DNA from: Aureobasidium sp. EXF-3400
Lineage: Eukaryota; Ascomycota; Dothideomycetes; Dothideales; Saccotheciaceae
Direction: 5' to 3'
NCBI GenBank assembly: GCA_024195585.1
Contig: SWBL01000107.1
Span: 82,262 to 146,261 of the forward strand
DNA length: 64,000 nucleotides
Shown here piece by piece: positions 9,272 through 18,629 of the stretch. The notes below the pieces were generated by a model. The model saw only the letters and a program-made list of their open reading frames with translations, had not been told where the DNA came from and searched no databases. Each line of letters opens with the position of its first letter. Position 1 is the stretch's first letter. The position numbers and the translations under genes are program-made.

Positions 9272-10714
9272 ATGTCTTCGTTACGCAAACCGCCGCCGGA
9301 CTTGCTCTCACTTCTGAACGAGATTGCAGGAAGGATCTGCAGATTTAAGGCCCTTCTTCCGATGAGATACTACTCAGATCTGGAATCGAAGCACATATCG
9401 AATCTTCGCCTGACCTGCAAACATCTTTGCATCCCCGCCACCATGGAACTTGCACGGATTCATCTTGATAAGCCGATCGCAATGTTCACCCGTCACAGCC
9501 TAGAAAATCTGGCAGAGCTGTGCAAGCATCCTCTCTTTGGTCCACACATACGCGATGTCGGCTTTTATCCTTTGCGATTCGACGAGCAGCTTGTTTACCA
9601 GACTGAATACAAGCTGAACACCTCGATCTTCAATAGAGACCCGACAGGCATGGCAGAGGCTATGAAGGAGCTAAATGCTTACCTCAAATATCCCGAAGAA
9701 GAGTATCATCTTGAACGATCTGGGCAAGCCGTTGAACTCCTGACTGAAGTTTTTTGCTCGCTTCGTTCACGTGGAAAGGCTATCGGCATAAGTCTCCCAG
9801 GAGAGAGACACTGGCACGGGGAAAAGAGGATCAGAAAGAAAGCGCAAACACCAATAGGCTACTTCACCGCCGTGGAAAGTCTCTCGCACCGCGAAGAACA
9901 CGTCTGGGGCCATGTGCTCAACCAAGACGGATCTGCTCTCAGTCTCATGACGATGCTCGAAGCGATCGTCAGAAGTGACTGCAAAGTCTCAAGTTTTCAC
10001 TTCTACACACCAGATACTGAGTGGCGCGACGTGAACATTGAGCCTTCTGCAATTCAAGCTGTGTCTAAAGCTTTGACTGCTCTGAAGGAGGTCAGACTTG
10101 ACCTGGACGAGAGTCCTCTGATGACTGGTCTGGACAGTGTTTTTCGGGCGACATTGCCACATTCTAAAAGTCTGGAAAAGCTCTACTTACGTGTTGCTGA
10201 CGAAGGTCTTAGCTGGCATGAAGGATCTTGCATCTTCTTTCTCGACTCGACAACTTGTATACTAGATTCAATCACATCTGATGCTCTCTTTTATGTCCAG
10301 CTGGAAGATACACCGGTTCGCGCAACAGATCTTCTAAAGTTTCTAGAGAAACACAAGCATACCCTGAGAGAACTGGCGCTCCTCAAGATTGCGTTGATAG
10401 GAGAGTGGGGAGATGTTTTAGTATGGATCCAAGAGAACCTCCATTTTGAGAAGTTTTGCATAACCTTGATGCACACTATGGATGAGCCCCCTTCGAATGG
10501 CGAGTGGGTTCATGCATGGACGTGGTTCAGGGGCGGATCTGGAGCCAGTGGAAGAGATGAAGTACACCTCGAAACAAAGAGGTTTCTGGCATACTTGAGG
10601 AGATGGTGCGCAAACGATAAGGACATGGATCGTGAGGAGTATGAGCTGGATTGGAGTGACCACTGGGATATCCGCGCGGACTTCATGGGTGCGGGATTCA
10701 TGGACGAGAGCTGA
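9272..10714 (+). CDS. F-box-like protein, array member C
   Basis: This intronless protein has 480 residues. It starts MSSLRKPPPDLLSLLNEI, close to member E (KPPTW...LLSLPNEV) and member B (PPDLLSMPNEI). NLRLTCKHL, LENLAELC and KHPLFGPHIR give the shared block, although the segment LARIHLDKPIAMF is more diverged than in the others. The C-terminal motif FLEKHKHTLREL and VWIQENLHFEKF is kept. The C-terminal 60 residues are acidic and Trp/Asp-rich. As for the others, an SCF substrate-adaptor role is inferred from the F-box-like region only. Confidence 0.78.
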   Translation: MSSLRKPPPDLLSLLNEIAGRICRFKALLPMRYYSDLESKHISNLRLTCKHLCIPATMELARIHLDKPIAMFTRHSLENLAELCKHPLFGPHIRDVGFYPLRFDEQLVYQTEYKLNTSIFNRDPTGMAEAMKELNAYLKYPEEEYHLERSGQAVELLTEVFCSLRSRGKAIGISLPGERHWHGEKRIRKKAQTPIGYFTAVESLSHREEHVWGHVLNQDGSALSLMTMLEAIVRSDCKVSSFHFYTPDTEWRDVNIEPSAIQAVSKALTALKEVRLDLDESPLMTGLDSVFRATLPHSKSLEKLYLRVADEGLSWHEGSCIFFLDSTTCILDSITSDALFYVQLEDTPVRATDLLKFLEKHKHTLRELALLKIALIGEWGDVLVWIQENLHFEKFCITLMHTMDEPPSNGEWVHAWTWFRGGSGASGRDEVHLETKRFLAYLRRWCANDKDMDREEYELDWSDHWDIRADFMGAGFMDES

Positions 10715-11909
10715 AATCCTTCCATCGTATGGCCCTTCGCAGAGAGATCAAAAGGAGCAATAGAAGGCGGGGTGCGTTTTTCTCGAGTTTTCTGTTCTGT
10801 ACAATACACAATGAACAATCTCCTCTTCCTTCGAACTTTTCAAGTGCTCCATCTTGTGGAGGAGCATTATCTGGGCTCTCAGTACTGCTCCCAAATACCC
10901 AAGCACAGCACGTTCGAAACTATGAAAACATACCATGCTCCAAAGAATACTGATAGTGGCCATGGAGAGTGGGTAAAGCATTGGCTCATTTCGGCTTGAT
11001 CCCTGGTCTGGATCATGTATTCGCTTCCATCTCTGATCAAGAACACGGCCAGTTTCAAATACCTCAACACAAGCGGAACAGTCACGGACCTCATCTTGAT
11101 TTACTTGTTTGCTCAAAGGTCATTGTCGGACACTTGGTAGTCTCGCACAGCATTTATGCCAATCTCAACTGAACCCTCGTAGATACAGATATTGGTTTGC
11201 GTTTTTACCTGCCAGTCAGTTTGTTTGTTTCCTAGACTTTTCTGTAGCCAGCTCACACTCTCGCTAACAGAGAACGATAGAGAAGTTCAAGATTCAGGTC
11301 ATGTTCCTAGTATACCACATGGAATGTGATTCTGTTGTTGTCCAGACGCAGCTTCCAAGTTAGTAAAATTGGGCTGAGAGCTCGAGAAGGAACGAAAGAC
11401 AAGTCGCGAATCTTCATCATGAACATTTCAAGCAGGACTTGTGGGCTATTATGCTTGGAGGCTTTGTAGGTATTGAGCCAGCTAACTTCTTCAGTAAGAT
11501 AATTCTCCCATGCTCGTAGCATCGAAGAATTTCTGGCTGTGAAGATACACAATCTACTTAAAATAAGGTAGCTGCCACAGAGATAGCCAACTTGGATTCG
11601 CCGAATCTTAGTACTAACCGCTCTTTCTCTATTTGAAGTACTGCGTCACTTCAGTCATACATGAGTGTGACACTTCAAGATAGTCCGGAGATAATCGGTC
11701 ACTCCAGTGAAGGTTTGATTCACTCGGGATCCTGAACCTCACTGTCTCTCCGCTCTATCACTGTTACACTAAGCTGTTCACTCCCAACTCTTTCCAAACA
11801 CCACTACATCATTCATTGAGTATAAAACATAGTCTCCCAACCACGAACCTCTTCCTCCACTACGTCAACATCACACCAGATCACACAACATCATACCAGT
11901 CTATCAACC
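10715..11909. other. 1.2-kb intergenic region between F-box genes C and D
   Basis: No convincing gene. Minus-strand frames at about 10748-11116 and 10879-11094 have no recognisable motif. A TATAAA at 11821 lies 89 bp before the ATG of gene D. Confidence 0.45.
11820..11828 (+). promoter_or_regulatory. TATA box of F-box gene D
   Basis: GTATAAAAC sits 82-90 bp before the ATG at 11910, in a stretch otherwise rich in C, A and T that resembles a fungal 5' UTR. Confidence 0.5.
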
Positions 11910-13214
11910 ATGACATCAGCTGCAGGACTTCTTTCATGCTCCAATGAAGTTCTCGCAATCATCTTCAGCAATCCAAGCTTGAGCAAGCAAGATCTCAAAT
12001 CACTGCGTCTCGCTTCGAAGGAAATCTGCCCGGCTGCGACGAGGGAGTTTGCGGAGCGCTATGTTACGGAGCCGTTCTTCTTTCTGTCTCGAGACGGTCT
12101 GCAGTCACTGTTCGACATCTGCAAACATCCGATCTTTAGCCCCCAAATCCGATCCATCGGCTTCCTAGCCACAGAAGTGCATATCCAAGGCCTCGCTGAG
12201 CGTGTTTCTAAGGCAAAATCCTTTTCCAAGCATCACAATAACAACGGCTTACTGGTCGATGACTTTACGATCATCAGCGACTATGCAATGATCTTAAAGG
12301 ACCAAGCTCTGCTGGTAGAATCTGGAGACATCAAAGAGCTACTTACCGCCGCTTTACAGGCGCTGAGGCAACCCGTCTCAATCACAGTTGCCAACGACCT
12401 GGGTTACCTGGGATCTAGAGGAGTTATTGGCCTTCCACTAATGACTCTTTACTATGACGGAGATCTGAGCAAACCCATTACCTACGAACCGGCTCTCGAA
12501 CCGAAGATGCAGAGGTCTTTGAGATTGATCGAGAAGGTCGTGGCAAAGCTGAGCTCTGAAGACCACATGTCATTGACAGGCCTTGAGTTGAAGATGAGAC
12601 GTCGTTCTCAGGTCGAGGGTTTCACCAATAACCCGACTCTGGACAGCATAGTGATGCAACCTCTCAGCGGTGCTTACTCAAACTTGACAACATTCCATCT
12701 CAATTTAGATCTTGAATCTCTAAGATGCCCATTCTCCTTCAGGTCTTGCGAGGGATTGTTCAAGGCAGTGCCGAAGCTGAAGGAACTTGCTTTTGAGACA
12801 AGCTACATAGGCACAAGACCCGTTGGTATGAGTACCTTGGAGTGTGTTGCCGAGCTCTTCGGTTTCGGAACCAGTTTCGAACTTCGAGTGCTGGTCTTAC
12901 AATATGTGCCATGCACACTGGAGGGTCTTCAGCTACTGATGGACAAACACAAGAAGACCCTGGAGACTGTCAAGCTCTCCAACATCACACTGCTCGGATC
13001 CTGGAAAAATTGCCTGGAATATATGCGCAAGGAACTCGACCTGGAGAATCTGCACATTGCTGATCCACACACAATCAACCGTAACAATACCACAAGCAGA
13101 GGCGTCTTCTTGCCAAAGCAACAAGCCTGGAGAGCTCCCACCACCAACTCTTTCGAGGGTAAACAGAGCACCCGTGACGGACTTGACAACCTAATCCGTC
13201 GTACACCCTCCTGA
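11910..13214 (+). CDS. F-box-like protein, array member D (most diverged)
   Basis: This intronless protein has 434 residues. The F-box-like N-terminus is shorter: LLSCSNEVLAIIF, then SLRLASKEICPAATREFAER, EPFFFLSRDGLQSLFDIC and KHPIFSPQIR. The signature TC of LRLTCK is replaced by AS and FGP by FSP, so this copy is the most divergent. The C-terminal block (LMDKHKKTLETV, LLGSWKNCLEYMRKEL) is still recognisable. There is no long basic or acidic tail. A TATA box and a compact leader precede the ATG. Function presumed as for the paralogs. Confidence 0.78.
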   Translation: MTSAAGLLSCSNEVLAIIFSNPSLSKQDLKSLRLASKEICPAATREFAERYVTEPFFFLSRDGLQSLFDICKHPIFSPQIRSIGFLATEVHIQGLAERVSKAKSFSKHHNNNGLLVDDFTIISDYAMILKDQALLVESGDIKELLTAALQALRQPVSITVANDLGYLGSRGVIGLPLMTLYYDGDLSKPITYEPALEPKMQRSLRLIEKVVAKLSSEDHMSLTGLELKMRRRSQVEGFTNNPTLDSIVMQPLSGAYSNLTTFHLNLDLESLRCPFSFRSCEGLFKAVPKLKELAFETSYIGTRPVGMSTLECVAELFGFGTSFELRVLVLQYVPCTLEGLQLLMDKHKKTLETVKLSNITLLGSWKNCLEYMRKELDLENLHIADPHTINRNNTTSRGVFLPKQQAWRAPTTNSFEGKQSTRDGLDNLIRRTPS

Positions 13215-13882
13215 TGGAGCGCAAGATTTGATTCTGATCGAAAACAAGATCGGTTCAAGAACACAATGGACTTGTCTTGCTGGATGTTCCCCCCAGCAGC
13301 CAGGGACCAGATATGAGGACTGCTGCTGAAATGCAAAAAAGTGAATACCGAGCGAGGAGATCCAGAGAGAGCAGCGGCCAGGGAACAGATTGATCTTCAA
13401 ACACAATTTGCGTTGTACATTAGACGAACCAGATAACAAACAACTCACCTTGACAATGCAAAATCATTTCCTAAACTGAGACCAAGGTACAAAAGAAACT
13501 TCTGACGTGTTGTGGTACATGTCTTCGTCGCCTTTGTCTTTGTTCTTTGAGTGACTCTAGTATGCCGGTAACTCGTTGTCAAAATTTGCAGAAGCGTGTT
13601 TGCAAGTATGTGTTTGCTTCTGGATTGCTGTGCTGTCTTCTTTATCTTTCGGTCAAGACTTGATCATCGTCATCGTGCTTTCCGTGGCATCTTTTGTCTT
13701 TATCTCTCTCGCATACGTGGCAGTCTCAGGCATCCCACTGGTGGGCTGCAACCTTCTAGGTTCAAAAGCCGTTGTCAGTTCGTCCATTGGACCTGATATA
13801 AAATCAGCTGCGACTGCTTTACTGCTGAGATTGTCGTCGTACGAAAACTTCACATCTGACTGCAAACTGAATCCTCTTTAAC
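13215..13882. promoter_or_regulatory. Upstream region of F-box gene E
   Basis: An ATG-initiated plus-strand frame (13576-13881) has several hydrophobic stretches but no recognisable family, and it overlaps the promoter. A TATAAAA at about 13798 lies 85 bp before the proposed start codon. Confidence 0.4.
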
Positions 13883-15340
13883 ATGTAAGTCCACGATCAG
13901 GTGACGACTTGTAGCAGATACTGATAAATGATGCTCTTCAGGAAACCCCCGACATGGATCCTGTATACAGGCAGAGTTGGCGGTCTCCGTCTGCTCTCGC
14001 TGCCAAATGAAGTCCTGACCATGGTCTGCACGGATGAGAACTTGTCGGCCAACGATCTGGCGGCCGTGCGACTCACTTGCAAGGAGTTTCACGCCGCTGC
14101 CACAAAAGAATTTGCTCAACGATATTTCAAAGATCCTTTTGTCATGATGTCGGAAAAGAGTCTGGAGTCATTGGTCGAAATCTGCAAGCACCCTGTTTTC
14201 GGACCACATGTTTCTAAGATTCAGATGCTCAATACACGGATCCATACATACTGGTTGCAGAATCTGGCCAATGAGATGGTCATCGCAGCCAACAATAGAC
14301 AAGTGGTTGAGATCAAGCGTATCAAAGGCCAGCTGCAGTGGCTCATGGATATGCTTGAAGAACAAAACGATTTCAAACAGTCAGAAAGGCCACTAGAACT
14401 TCTCAACGAAGCTTTCAGTCGCCTCAAAGGATCTGGTCGTTCTCTCATGATCGGAGCGCAGCGTATTTCCATGCCGTATGCACCGATTGGCTTGAGAAAA
14501 GCATTCAGTGGATGCGACGAGCAACCCCACGAGATTTTCCTAGAGCCTGATATGATATCAATGCTACAACTATTGCTGGACGCTGTCTCCTCTGCCGGAT
14601 GTATGATGCAGAGAATCGAGATTGGTGTGGGCGACGCAAGCTGGCCAAGCAGCCGCCAGTGGAGACAGGTTGAGTCTATCCGGCAGGAGAGAAGACCGTC
14701 TACTATGCACGCCGAGGAACTGCACCTTGATCTCCAATGGCATAGAACTGATGGCCACGCAAACAATCTTTCACCTGATTTGCTCCCATTGATCATCGAG
14801 AACACAACCAGAAATCTCAAACGCTTCTCGCTACGTTCCGATTGTGACCCTGACGGCTTCGAAGGAATTCTGCTGGAGAACGTCTCTTTGAGTGACTGGT
14901 ATGAGGGTCTTGAGGAGATCTCATTGACCAAGCTGTGTCTGCAAGAACAACAGCTGCGTGACTTCCTGAGCGTCCAAGGAATTTCTCTAAAGCGTTTGAA
15001 CCTTTCAGACCTGATTATCATCGGAGACTGGGACCGACTGATATCCTGGGTCTCCCGAACCTTTGAGCTTGAACGATTCTCCCTTAATCGAGGCTATGTG
15101 CTGAGAAACCGGAGGTGGAACACCACCATTCACCGAGCAAAAGAGTGGTACACCACCGGCTATCTATTCCATAGTAGAGATGAGATATCCCAAGGCATAG
15201 AGCTCTTCATCAGTGCTCAGACCGCAGCGAGACAGGCAGAAGAGGAAAGAAAGAGAAAAGAGACCGAGCAGCAGGAAAGAAATCGCTCATCGCGTCGCTC
15301 GTCACGCCTTCTCAGAGCAGACGGAAGAACGCGTTATTAG
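13883..15340 (+). CDS. F-box-like protein, array member E, start codon probably split by an intron
   Basis: Proposed exons are 13883-13884 and 13942-15340 (466 residues). The sequence ATGTAAGT at 13883 gives AT plus a GTAAGT donor. Splicing to the TTCAG ending at 13941 rebuilds an ATG directly in frame with KPPTW, which aligns with the N-terminus of member C. Without splicing, the first in-frame ATG (13928) lies inside that intron. The shared block is clear: LLSLPNEVLTMVC, AVRLTCKEF, EFAQRYFKDPFVMMS, SLESLVEIC and KHPVFGPHV. The C-terminus is a basic, glutamate-rich tail (about 420-466) absent from the other members, ending in Arg/Ser-rich sequence that may be a nuclear signal. F-box role inferred. 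Confidence 0.75.
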
Positions 15341-16408
15341 CGAGGTGGACCTAGGAGCGTAGAGGGAAGACCACTGAACATGGAAGTCAGTCTACTCAGT
15401 ATGTACAACAACAGCTGAACTCAAGCCTCTACCTTTGTGCACAAATGGCATACCTGATCTCACCCCTTTGACTGTCCAAAAGATAAGGTCAGCCGCCAAG
15501 TCAACGAGGCTCGAAAGAACTCATGACTCTAATCCCTGGCACCAAGACCTGTACGTTTGAGACGCGGCGTCCGCACTCACCCGTAAGCAAACGCCTCCCA
15601 TGTATTGCCTAAATGTCAAGATTCAAGGCACCAAAGCTTGCCACAACCACATCTCTTTTTTCAAACAGGTCTTTCGTGAACACGATTCTGATCAAGAACG
15701 CGTGTCAGGTCTTTCGGAGTAGGTCAGAGCAACTGCCGTGGAGCAGAAGAGGTGGAAATAAACTTCTAGCCACTTATTGCCTGCAAGGCTCACGTGATGC
15801 GGAGGTGTTTATATGGTGATCGGTCTTCTCGCCGTAGACCAACCCCGTACCCCACACCAGAGACACCGGCGGGTTTTGCAATGGCTGCTTTTGTTTTTGA
15901 TCGTTGGAAAGTCAGCTTGGCTGACTCGGTCAACTTCCGTCGGGTCCCTCGTGCTTTCGCTGGAAACAGAAAACCTCGAGTTTAAGGAAGTCGGCGAGGG
16001 ACCATACTGGTCTCTTTTTTGAGAGCCGAGCTATGGCCCTTCTGGCTCGGCTAAGGTCCTCAGGACGTACCAAAGTCACCGAAGATACATCGAGTTCAGG
16101 TTTGTGGGCGACAGTCGCCCATGTCCGGGAACCAGAAGCAAGCAACGGTCTAGGAACGAGAAGTAGGCGCATGTCGCGCTAGGCACTCGTGCAACCCCGC
16201 GAAAATACCCCAACCCCAGATCTGTCCAGTGCGGGGATCCTTGTATCATAACGGTTTCTGGAGCTAGTGGCTTGGGTTCAGGTCTGGGCAGGAAGCCATG
16301 GCCATGTTCAAAATGCATATATAATCGCTGGCAGCAAGTCGTTCTTTTTCGTCTGTCGTTAGGCATCAGCTCTTGATCCCCTTTTATACCAATCGTTTTT
16401 CGCCTATC
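15341..16408. promoter_or_regulatory. Upstream region of the MFS transporter gene
   Basis: About 1.07 kb without a supported gene. TATATAA at 16318-16324 lies about 85 bp before the transporter ATG. The region is GC-richer around 15830-16170. Confidence 0.45.
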
Positions 16409-18149
16409 ATGGCGACACACGCCCACCCAACCATCTTGGACGAGAAGGCCTACGCCCAGCATGAAGAGTTTGTCGAGAGTGTGCCCAACGAGGCGAACAT
16501 CTTGACTCCTGACGAACTGGAGGTTGAGAAGAAGTTGCGCCGCAAGATCGACTTCCTGATCATGCCTCTGGTCATTCTCGTGTACTTGATGAACTACATT
16601 GATCGGTGAGCACAAGTCCTCCATTGTCAAGTCTTTGCAGCATCTTATGCAGAAAACAGCAACAACTACGCAGCCGCTCGTCTGCAAGGTCTTGAGAAAG
16701 ATCTTGGCCTGAAAGGTGATCAATATCAAGTTGGTCTTTCGCTCTTCTTTGTTTCCTACATTGCCATGCAATTGCCAGTAAGTTCTGTGCTTGTCATCAG
16801 TAGTGCACTCGTGAAAGCTGACTCGCTTTGCAGAGTAACCTCATGCTTAACTACTGCGGCCGTCCTTCCTGGTACCTGGGTTTCTTCATCATTGCTTGGG
16901 GTCTGGTGTCAGCTGTGACCAGCCAGGTCCACAACTACGCCGGTATCCTTGCGATGAGAGTATTATTGGGCCTGACCGAAGCGCCTTTTTTTCCAGGGTG
17001 AGTCTGTGATGCTGGTATACTTCTCCAGGAGCAAGACTGACATGTCGTAGCATCCTGTTTTATCTCTCGAAGTGGTACACCAAGAAAGAATTGAACTTGA
17101 GAATGTCCTTGTTCTATGCCGGTTCGTTGCTGAGCGGTGCCTTCGGCAGTTTGATCGCTGCTGGTATCCTCAAAGGACTCAAGGGACGTGATGGAATGGA
17201 TGCCTGGCAATGGTAAGTGTCTTGCAGAGATGCAGTTGTAAAAAGCACAACTGATTCAGTGGCTAGGCTGTACATCATTGAAGGTGTGATCACCGTTGGC
17301 GTTGGCATAATTATTGTGTTGTTCTTGCCTGATTTCCCCGAGACCTGGAAAGCCTTGTCCCCCGAGATGAGGCACGTCGCCTTGAAGCGCCTCTCGCTCG
17401 ACGCCGCCGAAGCCGACAAAGATGAGGAAGGTGCCATGTCGCAGTTGAAGGGTGTAAAGATGGCCATAGCAGACCCCAAGACTTACATCCTTGCAATGAT
17501 GTACTTCTGCATCACCGGCGCCGCGGGTTACCAGTACTTCTTTCCCACACTCACCAAGTCTCTGGGCTACAACAACTTCATCTCCTTGCTGTTGGTCGCA
17601 CCGCCATACATCTTCATGGTCTTCTGGTCGCTTTTCCATTCCTGGATGTCAGACAAAAAATCTAACCGCTTTTGGTTCTTCATTTACCCGATCCCTATTG
17701 CCATCATTGGCTTGGTCGTGTTCATGACTTGTACAGGCTTCGGTCCTCGCTACCTCTCTTTCTTCTTGATGATGTTCGTTTTCACCATCAACGGAACACA
17801 ATTTGCCTGGATCTCAAGCTCAATTCCAAGACCACCTGCCAAGCGCGCTGCCGCTCTGGCCATCATGAACGCTCTGGGCAATTCGACCTCGATCTGGACT
17901 TCATTCACTTACCGTAATGGTGACAAGCCTTACTACCGCCCAGGACTTGGTATCGCGGCTGGACTGCTGGTCGGTGCATTCTTCCTTGCTTGCACCTTGC
18001 GCTGGTACTTGCAGCGACAGAACAAGGCTCTTGAGGAGCTGGAGAACGAAGGCTCGAACCTTTCACCAGAGCGCTTGAGAATGTTGATGAAGAGGGCAGA
18101 GGTCACTGACCTGTCCATGATGCAGAAGGGCTTCCGTTATCTAGTTTGA
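16409..18149 (+). CDS. MFS transporter, anion:cation symporter (Dal5/Tna1-like) family
   Basis: Five exons: 16409-16605, 16660-16777, 16834-16997, 17051-17212 and 17267-18149, with introns of 53-56 bp, giving 507 residues. The sequence is a plasma-membrane transporter of the major facilitator superfamily with about 12 membrane segments. The first helix starts KIDFLIMPLVILVYLMNYIDR and runs into NNYAAARLQGL, typical of the fungal ACS family (allantoate, nicotinate, vitamin and sugar-acid permeases). RVLLGLTEAPFFPG is the usual conserved loop after helix 4. Substrate cannot be read from sequence. It lies 480 bp upstream of, and on the same strand as, an intracellular alpha-L-rhamnosidase, which suggests import of a rhamnoside or a related glycoside. 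The start is the ATG in MATHAHP; an upstream in-frame TTG was ignored. Confidence 0.88.
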
Positions 18150-18629
18150 GGAGTTATTATGTTTGACGACCATGATGAATTATATGCAATCGAAATCTTG
18201 CTGTCTTCCGAAATTTGAAGCTTCCGTGTGATCACATACTCTCAACTTCCTCTCCTCGTGTGCTAAAGTCTGTCATCGTGAGACTGAAAAATTGCACAGT
18301 ACTTTCGCAAACAACGTGGTCTCCTAAGAGAAACCCCATTCCAACTTATATTTGGAAGACAACTGTGCATCTAGTCAGCTTGTAAACATTCTTTTACCTC
18401 GAGGTCGGGAAAGGGAGTTGCGCTACTCTGACGGTCTTCACGCATGTGGAAGCTGTGAATCGAAACAAGCAGGAGCAAGTGGCTTGTGTCTTGAGAGAGC
18501 AGGGGCCACCGCGCTTCGGCAGGAAATGCACCGAGGCTGTCGAAGAAACCCCACTGTGCTCCTTCCTTTCCGTCTTGAACACTGTCCTTCCTGCTAACAC
18601 ACAACATGTGAACAATCTTTACAATAGCC
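18150..18629. promoter_or_regulatory. Intergenic between transporter and rhamnosidase
   Basis: 480 bp holding the transporter 3' end and the rhamnosidase promoter. No coding content or clear regulator site is recognised. Confidence 0.5.
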
